DNA of 8,283 nt from DRQF01 sp964559135 (GTDB taxonomy: Bacteria > Planctomycetota > GCA-002687715 > DRQF01): positions 1 to 8,283 of the forward strand of contig CAZLGG010000141.1 in NCBI GenBank assembly GCA_964559135.1, in the 5' to 3' direction. Position 1 is the stretch's first letter; each line of letters begins with the position of its first letter. The notes under the pieces are model-generated. The model did no database searches, had not been told where the DNA came from, and worked only from the letters and a program-made list of their open reading frames with translations. The translations under genes were made by a program, and so were the position numbers. This document shows, one piece after another, positions 1-5,323 of the stretch.

Positions 1-1
1 A

Positions 2-871
2 CGGCGTTGGCTGGAAGAATGGGCCTCTCTTCCGTCCTCGAACGACAGTGTGGTGCGATTGTACTTGAAGGCGCGTTTCGAGGAATTCCACGGAGACCTG
101 TTCGCACGGAACGCTCCAGACGCCGCAGGCCGCTACCGGATGGCCCTGGCGTTGCTTCGTGCGGACCCGAAGGCGTTGGCCATCGACGAGGCCTGTCAGG
201 CTCTGGAGCTGCGGATCCTTCTCAAACTGGGCTGCGTCCACCCAATGGACGACGTTTTCCAGGCCGCCCTTCCTACCCTGGTGGATCGCCTCCGCGGTGT
301 CGTGAGGTCAGTGCCTGCATTCCGGGGCTTGGTCGGTGACGGTGCTCGGGTCCTGGAAAGGGTCGTCGCCTCCTTGTCGCCGGAGACGTCGAACGTCGTT
401 GCCGTGGCCAGAGCTTCCGTGGATGCGTGGCAACTCGCGGGTGAGGAACTCGGATTCGATGCGGACCGTTTGGAAGCCGTGGCGAGGGCCGCGGGGCGCG
501 TTGCTTATCTGGTTGATGACCCCTCTTGGGTGGCGCGAACCGAAGACGCTTGGACACGTCTCTCCGTCGCGTTCCCGGAGTCCGCGGCCGGACCTCTTGG
601 GCTTTTCGATTTCCTCCTCGACCGGAGGCTTCGTCTGGGAGTGTCTCCGGCGAACGGGACGAAGAAGCTCGAGAACGCCTTGGCGACCGCAAAGGCGCGT
701 GATCCCGAGAATCCGTGGGTGCGGCTGGCCGCCGCCCGATGGGCACTCGCTTCGGGGATGGTCAGTCGTGCGAGGGAGATCCTCGATGACCTGCGACGTC
801 ATCCGACGGAGGGGCAGAGTTTTCAGCGTGCCTTGGCCGTGGTCGAGAGCATGGTGGCCCGGAAATGGTGA
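2..871 (+). CDS. Alpha-helical TPR-like protein, 5'-truncated
   Basis: The reading frame is open from the left window edge to a TGA at 869-871, giving 289 visible residues, so this is the C-terminal part of a longer protein. A GTG at 50 could serve as a start, but no Shine-Dalgarno sequence precedes it and the frame before it (RRWLEEWASLPSSNDS) reads like normal protein, so I treat the start as lying outside the window. The visible part is almost entirely predicted helix, rich in Ala, Leu, Arg and Glu. Near the end, the segment around 'NPWVRLAAARWALASG' followed by 'SRAREILDDL' resembles one tetratricopeptide helix pair (about residues 238-270 of the visible part). There are no membrane segments or catalytic motifs in what remains, and only two Cys. 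A scaffold or protein-interaction role is an inference from the solenoid look; the domain content upstream is unknown. Confidence 0.72.
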   Translation, partial: RRWLEEWASLPSSNDSVVRLYLKARFEEFHGDLFARNAPDAAGRYRMALALLRADPKALAIDEACQALELRILLKLGCVHPMDDVFQAALPTLVDRLRGVVRSVPAFRGLVGDGARVLERVVASLSPETSNVVAVARASVDAWQLAGEELGFDADRLEAVARAAGRVAYLVDDPSWVARTEDAWTRLSVAFPESAAGPLGLFDFLLDRRLRLGVSPANGTKKLENALATAKARDPENPWVRLAAARWALASGMVSRAREILDDLRRHPTEGQSFQRALAVVESMVARKW

Positions 872-922
872 GATCCGAAAATCCGGGGAATTCCTCGCGT
901 TGACGGCCAATGAGATCAAGGA

Positions 923-946
923 CGCATCGGACACTTCCTCGATGCG
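923..946 (+). promoter_or_regulatory. Inverted repeat in the leader of the first propeller gene
   Basis: CGCATCG (923-929) and CGATGCG (940-946) form a perfect 7-bp stem with a 10-base loop. It lies 51 bases after the preceding stop codon and 7 bases before the AGGAG ribosome binding site (954-958) of the next gene. There is no T-run, so it is not a standard intrinsic terminator. A leader stem, an operator or chance in GC-rich DNA are all possible. Confidence 0.35.
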
Positions 947-966
947 ATGACACAGGAGACCCAATC

Positions 967-2523
967 ATGCGCACGACCGTACTTCTTCTCGGTATCGTCG
1001 GATACCTGTCATGGATTCCGAGGCTCTCGGCCCAGACCCCCTACGGTGCGAGTTCTCCTCTGGGGAACGGGAACCAGCCCTATATCACGTCGAACCAGGC
1101 TTATCTCGGCAATGGGGCCTTCGAGATTCGACTGAGGGGTGGCCTGCCCAACGGCGTCGCGTATCTGGGGTTGGCCGTGGCGTCCGCGCAAACGACGTTC
1201 AACGGCATTCCCGTCAACCTCGATTTCTCTCAAACGAATTCCCTCAACCTTCTCTTCCTCGACAACCAGGGGAGGGCGTCCTTTCCGATTCCTCTCACGG
1301 CGCTGACCAACACGGCGTTTGCCGGGGGGAGTTTCTACGCTCAGGCCTATTTCGTCGATGGGACGGCGCCCAACGGCGTCGCCGCCAGCCGGGGGCTGCG
1401 GGTGACTTTCACTTTGCCGCCCCTCGTCTACGTCGGCTCCAACCGGGGGGTGCCGGGTCCCGGATTCCTGGTGGACCCTTCCGGACCCGCCGTGACGAAC
1501 ACCATCAATGGGGTCAACCAGCGCGTCCAAGGTTCCGTGTTCTCGAGGGATGGGAGGAGTCTTTTCGTCGCTGGAGACATGGCGTTGACCCCCAATATCA
1601 CTTACGCGGACTTGTCGACCGGGACACCCGTTTGGACGAATCTGCACACTTTTTCCAGCTCCCTTGCTCTGTCAGGGATCGGTCTCGCACTCGACGACGA
1701 CAACGGTCTACTCTGGTCCCTTCAGTTGCAGTCCCTCAGCATGGCGACGCTCTTCGGCCTCGACGCGGACCCGACCAGTGCCACGTTCGGATCGGTCGTG
1801 GCCAGCTTTCCCATCAACAATGGGGGGACTCCCGCTTACTGGGCCATGAACAAGACTCTGAGGATGGCCGCATTGGGCCTTCTATTCACTCCGGGGGTCG
1901 TGCTCGTCGACGTCGACCCGGCGAGCGGGACCTTCGGCCAGGTCCTCGCGAATCTCGTCGTTCCCGTCAGCCCGGGCGCCGTGCTTCCGGGCGTGACGGG
2001 GATCTGCTTTTCGCGCGATGGGGATCAAATGTACGTAGCGATTCAAAACGGTGGGGGCCAAACCGGTGAGGTGGCCAGGTATTCGTTCTCGCAGGCCGCC
2101 TGGATCGATCACGATCCCGCCACGACCATCACGGACAATCTGGGCCCCTTCTCGAATCCGCCGCTGCCCTTCGGACCGAACCCCATCTCCCTGTCGGCTC
2201 CGGAATATGGTGAGGACTCCGATTGGTTCGTGGTCTCCGGATTCGGCGGCCCCGGCGGGGGATGGGCCGGCCGGGTCGACCTGACCAACACTGGGGCCGG
2301 TGGTTGGGCGTTCACCCCGGCGACAGGGGCCAGCCTGAACGAAGCTTGGTTCAGCGCCGTCGACCCCGCCGGAACCAGCGTGGCGGTCGCCGTACTACAG
2401 AGCAATGGCCAGGGGGCCCTCGAGTTTTTCGACCCCATGACCATGGCTGTGACCAACATCGTGAATCTGCCCGGGTCAGGGGGCGTCAGCGGCTCCAATC
2501 TCGCGCCGGTCGCGTGGCGGTAG
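967..2523 (+). CDS. Secreted beta-propeller protein with N-terminal planctomycete-type module
   Basis: 518 residues. The ATG at 967 is chosen because AGGAG (954-958) sits 8 bases upstream and the protein then opens with a classic signal peptide: a short basic start, hydrophobic residues 5-17, and a likely signal peptidase I site after A22 (LSA|Q). The longer in-frame start at 910 would bury this signal. Residues about 30-150 form a compact beta-rich module ending in 'GSFYAQAYFVDGTAPNGV...LRVTF'. After a Pro/Gly linker, residues about 152-518 look like a beta-propeller of the YncE/WD40-like kind: 'FSRDGRSLFVAG' at F192 and 'FSRDGDQMYVAI' at F348 are typical blade strands, and 'DxDPxSxTFGxVxA' occurs twice about 49 residues apart (near 265 and 314). 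I see no enzyme motif, cell-wall anchor or C-terminal sorting tag. It is probably periplasmic, surface or secreted; the exact function is unknown. The next gene encodes a protein with related architecture. Confidence 0.85.
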   Translation: MRTTVLLLGIVGYLSWIPRLSAQTPYGASSPLGNGNQPYITSNQAYLGNGAFEIRLRGGLPNGVAYLGLAVASAQTTFNGIPVNLDFSQTNSLNLLFLDNQGRASFPIPLTALTNTAFAGGSFYAQAYFVDGTAPNGVAASRGLRVTFTLPPLVYVGSNRGVPGPGFLVDPSGPAVTNTINGVNQRVQGSVFSRDGRSLFVAGDMALTPNITYADLSTGTPVWTNLHTFSSSLALSGIGLALDDDNGLLWSLQLQSLSMATLFGLDADPTSATFGSVVASFPINNGGTPAYWAMNKTLRMAALGLLFTPGVVLVDVDPASGTFGQVLANLVVPVSPGAVLPGVTGICFSRDGDQMYVAIQNGGGQTGEVARYSFSQAAWIDHDPATTITDNLGPFSNPPLPFGPNPISLSAPEYGEDSDWFVVSGFGGPGGGWAGRVDLTNTGAGGWAFTPATGASLNEAWFSAVDPAGTSVAVAVLQSNGQGALEFFDPMTMAVTNIVNLPGSGGVSGSNLAPVAWR

Positions 2524-2628
2524 TCGTGTATCTCGCCGAGGCTGAAAACGGAAGATGTCTTTTTTCGAGAAACACCCTCGTAGACGGCCAATGGGAGAGT
2601 GCAGGGGAACTGAAGTCTTCCTGCTCAT

Positions 2629-2654
2629 GCCAATCGGCGATGCCCCTGATTGGC
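2629..2654 (+). promoter_or_regulatory. Inverted repeat in the leader of the second propeller gene
   Basis: GCCAATC (2629-2635) and GATTGGC (2648-2654) form a perfect 7-bp stem. Inside it GGC and GCC (2636-2638, 2642-2644) can add 3 bp around a GAT loop, leaving CCT bulged. It ends 11 bases before the GGAG ribosome binding site (2666-2669). There is no T-run. The flanks also carry a short direct repeat GCTCATG (2623-2629 and 2653-2659). It could be a leader structure or an operator; function is not shown by sequence alone. Confidence 0.35.
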
Positions 2655-2676
2655 TCATGGAATCCGGAGAAACCAG

Positions 2677-4011
2677 ATGAAACCTCTCAGTGTGCTCCTC
2701 ATCGTCCTGTTCGGTCTGTGTGGCCGGCATGCTTTCGCCCAGCTTCAGACTGGGGACATTTTGCTCGTCGATCTTGCCGACGAAGTGATTCGAGTCGATG
2801 TCCCCAATGCGGGTTTCGACATCTTCTCAGCCGCTCAGCCATTCAGCACGAATCCCTTCGCCGACGTGCACTCCGTGCTGTGGGTTCCCGATCACCCTCA
2901 AGAGGTGCTGGTCGGCGGTGCCTCTCAGGGTGCGAACTTCGCGAACCCCGCATTGAATAGCATTTTCGGCTTCGCGCAACCTCAGGTTGCGACGCAGACC
3001 GTGGCGTGGTCGCCCTTGACGCTGCCGGTGGGCAACCCGGCTCAGATGTCACTCGATAACCTGGGTCGCGTGATCGTGATCAGTCAGGCCAACTGGGGTC
3101 CCAACTACAACGGAGACTTCGTGGGACGCATCCGACGGGTCGACCTTCAGGCCGGCACGGTCACGGAGCTGACACCCTCCGGTTTTTTCCTTCCCGCGAC
3201 CCCTACGGCCGGTGTCTTCGATCCTTGGACCGACGACATTTACATCGGGACCGACAACAACGAAATCTATCGCTGGGATCACCAAAGCGGCGTGGCGACT
3301 CTCGTCACCGCGATTCCCGCTCTCCCGCCTTTCAACGCTCCCGCTGTCACGGGGATCGCGCTCGACCCCTTCAGTGACGAGTTGATCGTTTCGATCATCA
3401 ACGACAATCGTGTGATCCGCATGACGCCCACCGGGCAGATCACGAGTTCGGTCCAGCTTCCGGGTTTCGTCAATGGCCTCACGATCGACCAAAACGGAGA
3501 CGTCATCGCCATCTACGACTTCACGGTGGCGCGGATTCCCCAAGGGGGCGGGGCACCGGTCGTCCTGGCCAGTGCCCCAGGTTCGATTTTCAACCTTTTT
3601 ACAGGCGTGACCGTGGTGGGAGGCTTGACGCGGCGAGTTTGCCAGCCCGATCTGGGGGGCGCTTCTCCGGGGGGTGGGACGCTGATGGTCTGCGGCGGCG
3701 CTCTCGAGTCGGGGAAAGTGGCTGATCTCGGCGTGACGGGGCTTGATCCTTTCGCTTCCTTGGTGCTCGTCGGAAATTTCAGCCAGGGGCCCTTCCCGCT
3801 GCCGTTCGCGGGGGGCAGTTTCATCCCCGACATCGCGTCGACTCCCCTGACCTTCTTCGCGACCGCCGATGCTCAGGGACGGCTCTTTGCGCAGGGAATC
3901 CCCGGAGGCAATGGCCCCGCATCGTTTTACCTGCAGGGGGTGGCGGCCGACCCGAACAACCCCACGGGATTCAGCCTGACGAACGCGGTGAGAATGGATC
4001 TGCTCCCGTGA
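2677..4011 (+). CDS. Secreted NHL/SMP-30-like beta-propeller protein with C-terminal planctomycete-type module
   Basis: 444 residues. The ATG at 2677 is preferred over an in-frame TTG at 2650 because GGAG (2666-2669) lies 7 bases upstream and because the signal peptide (KPLSVLLIVLFGLCGRHAFA, cleavage after A21, AFA|Q) then starts at residue 2. Residues about 22-316 read as a six- or seven-bladed propeller: repeated 'xDxxGxVxVxx', 'TGIALDPFSDELIVSI' from about residue 223, and 'NGLTIDQNGDVIAIYD'. Residues about 318-444 form a separate beta-rich module with two Cys (C322, C339) that could form a disulfide after export. It ends in 'ASFYLQGVAADPNNPTGFSLTN', which matches in pattern the N-terminal module of the preceding gene. 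No catalytic residues can be assigned, so calling it a lactonase or other enzyme would be guesswork. Probably exported, perhaps surface-associated. The following gene is an unrelated cytoplasmic enzyme 106 bases downstream. Confidence 0.85.
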   Translation: MKPLSVLLIVLFGLCGRHAFAQLQTGDILLVDLADEVIRVDVPNAGFDIFSAAQPFSTNPFADVHSVLWVPDHPQEVLVGGASQGANFANPALNSIFGFAQPQVATQTVAWSPLTLPVGNPAQMSLDNLGRVIVISQANWGPNYNGDFVGRIRRVDLQAGTVTELTPSGFFLPATPTAGVFDPWTDDIYIGTDNNEIYRWDHQSGVATLVTAIPALPPFNAPAVTGIALDPFSDELIVSIINDNRVIRMTPTGQITSSVQLPGFVNGLTIDQNGDVIAIYDFTVARIPQGGGAPVVLASAPGSIFNLFTGVTVVGGLTRRVCQPDLGGASPGGGTLMVCGGALESGKVADLGVTGLDPFASLVLVGNFSQGPFPLPFAGGSFIPDIASTPLTFFATADAQGRLFAQGIPGGNGPASFYLQGVAADPNNPTGFSLTNAVRMDLLP

Positions 4012-4088
4012 TCCACCGGGATGGGAACGTCGAAGCGGCGTTTCGATCCGTCGGCGGACACTGGTGACCGAGGGTCGCGCACGTTAGT

Positions 4089-4112
4089 CCTTCGGGGAAT
4101 CAACCCCGAGGG
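4089..4112 (+). promoter_or_regulatory. Hairpin sequestering the epimerase ribosome binding site
   Basis: CCTTCGGGG (4089-4097) and CCCCGAGGG (4104-4112) pair over 9 bp (one T-G wobble) around the loop AATCAA. The only plausible Shine-Dalgarno for the GTG start at 4118 is GAGG (4108-4111), 6 bases before the start and entirely inside the 3' arm. Folding would therefore hide the ribosome binding site. Without a T-run it is a poor intrinsic terminator for the upstream gene. The pairing is seen directly; the regulatory effect is inferred. Confidence 0.5.
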
Positions 4113-4117
4113 CTGTC

Positions 4118-5206
4118 GTGAAGACACGGATCGCAAGTCACCGTCTCGTTCTGGCCCACCCGTTTGGACTGTCGACGGGGACGAGCTTCGAGCGGCGGTC
4201 GTTCTCGATCGAAGTGAAGGATGCGGACGGGGTGGTCGGCCGCGGCGAAGCCACACCCTTGCATTACCTGGGCGAGACGCCTGAGTCTTTGCGAAAAGCG
4301 CTGGAGCGGGGCGCTCGATTCTTGGCGTCGGAAGGGGAGAAGGTCGAGGAAGCCCTGGTCTTCGCCGCCACCGGACACGATGAGCGGGTTGCGTCACCTC
4401 TCGCCGATCTGGACGCTCGCCTTGCTGCGGCGATTCCAGGCTCCGCGGCCGCGCGTTGCGCGGTTTCCACGGCCCTCCACGATCTCATGGGGCGTCGGCT
4501 CGCGGTGAGTCTTCAGGATCTGTTGGGCATCGAAGGGGCGCCCGCGCCCGCCTCGTTCACCGTCGCCCTCGACGCGTTGGATGCCATGATGGACCGTGCT
4601 CGCGAAGCCGTCGCGGCGGGATTCCAGGTCCTCAAGGTCAAGCTCGGGCGGGAGGACGGGACGGGGGACATCGCGATCGTGAAGGCCATCCGCTCCGTAC
4701 ACTCCGGCCGTTTGCTCGTCGACGCCAATGGAGGCTGGTCCGTGGAGCGCGCCTGCGAGCTGGCGGGGCCCCTCACCGATCTCGGTGTCGAAGCCATCGA
4801 GCAACCGCTGCCCCGGGGCAACCCCGCGGGGATGGCGGAGGTTGCCAGGCGAAGTCCTCTCCCCGTCCTCGCGGATGAGGATTCCCTGGACCTGGCCGAC
4901 CTCGACCGCCTTCCCGCCGAACTCGGTGGCATCAACGTGAAGCTCATGAAGTGCGGAGGAATCCTGCCCGCTCTCGCCATGATCCGTTGGGCACGCGAGC
5001 GCGGTCGGCGCGTCATGCTGGGATGCATGGTTCAATCCAGTCTCGGGATCACGGCAGCGGCACATCTGGCTCCTCTCGTCGATCTGGCCGATCTGGACGG
5101 CGCGGCCCTTCTCGCCAACGACCCCTTCGAAGGCATGCGATTCGAGACGGGAAGGATCGTCTTGCCTCTCGGACCCGGCGTGGGGGCCATCCCTCGCGGG
5201 ACGTGA
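4118..5206 (+). CDS. Dipeptide epimerase (enolase superfamily, L-Ala-D/L-Glu epimerase-like)
   Basis: 362 residues, full length for the family. Such enzymes epimerise the C-terminal residue of dipeptides by Mg2+-assisted proton transfer, often L-Ala-D-Glu from murein peptides, in the cytoplasm. The capping domain (about 1-120) has 'GEATPLHYLGETPES'. The barrel carries every expected active-site element: KVK (K173/K175), metal ligands D202 (VDANGGW), E228 (IEQPL) and D253 (ADED), the opposite catalytic lysine K275 (NVKLMKCGG), and the DxD pair D325/D327 (ADLDGAALL) that binds the dipeptide ammonium group in this subgroup. Two points are unusual: the 'GCMxES' stretch reads GCMVQS (Q306), and the capping loop reads PFGLSTGT with T20 where many members have Arg (PFRISRGT). 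Substrate preference may therefore differ from L-Ala-L-Glu. The start is GTG at 4118; an in-frame TAG at 4085-4087 limits upstream options. Muconate cycloisomerase annotation is possible but less likely given DxD. Confidence 0.9.
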   Translation: MKTRIASHRLVLAHPFGLSTGTSFERRSFSIEVKDADGVVGRGEATPLHYLGETPESLRKALERGARFLASEGEKVEEALVFAATGHDERVASPLADLDARLAAAIPGSAAARCAVSTALHDLMGRRLAVSLQDLLGIEGAPAPASFTVALDALDAMMDRAREAVAAGFQVLKVKLGREDGTGDIAIVKAIRSVHSGRLLVDANGGWSVERACELAGPLTDLGVEAIEQPLPRGNPAGMAEVARRSPLPVLADEDSLDLADLDRLPAELGGINVKLMKCGGILPALAMIRWARERGRRVMLGCMVQSSLGITAAAHLAPLVDLADLDGAALLANDPFEGMRFETGRIVLPLGPGVGAIPRGT

Positions 5207-5275
5207 GCCGACCCGCGATCAGCACGGGAGTTTCCGGCTTTCGGGGGGCAACGAGGCTCCCACGCGATAGGATAG

Positions 5276-5306
5276 AAGCTCTGCGGAAGGGTTCCGCTGC
5301 GAGCTT
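5276..5306 (+). promoter_or_regulatory. Two-part hairpin in the leader of the repeat-protein gene
   Basis: Outer arms AAGCTC (5276-5281) and GAGCTT (5301-5306) enclose inner arms GCGGAA (5283-5288) and TTCCGC (5292-5297) with a GGG loop. This makes a 12-bp stem interrupted by a small asymmetric internal loop. It lies 69 bases after the epimerase stop and ends 3 bases before the AGGAG site (5310-5314) of the next gene. Only three T residues follow, so termination would be weak at best. It may be a leader structure affecting translation of the next gene, a weak or factor-assisted terminator, or both. Confidence 0.45.
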
Positions 5307-5323
5307 TCGAGGAGAATTTCTGC

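Noticed and set aside
887..894. GGAATTCC palindrome
   Set aside because: Eight bases long and expected by chance; no second copy near a gene start supports a site.
900..928. TTGACG as a -35 promoter box before the first propeller gene
   Set aside because: The hexamer at a 17-base spacing is CGCATC, which does not resemble a -10 box, so there is no promoter support.
1009..1647. Long minus-strand open frame opposite the first propeller gene
   Set aside because: The translation is Arg/Pro/Gly-rich without a domain or signal, as expected for the antisense of GC-rich coding DNA. The + strand has a signal peptide, a ribosome binding site and propeller motifs.
4021..4284. Short + strand open frame between the second propeller gene and the epimerase
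   Set aside because: It overlaps the epimerase N-terminus in another frame, is Arg/Ser/Gly-rich, and has no ribosome binding site.
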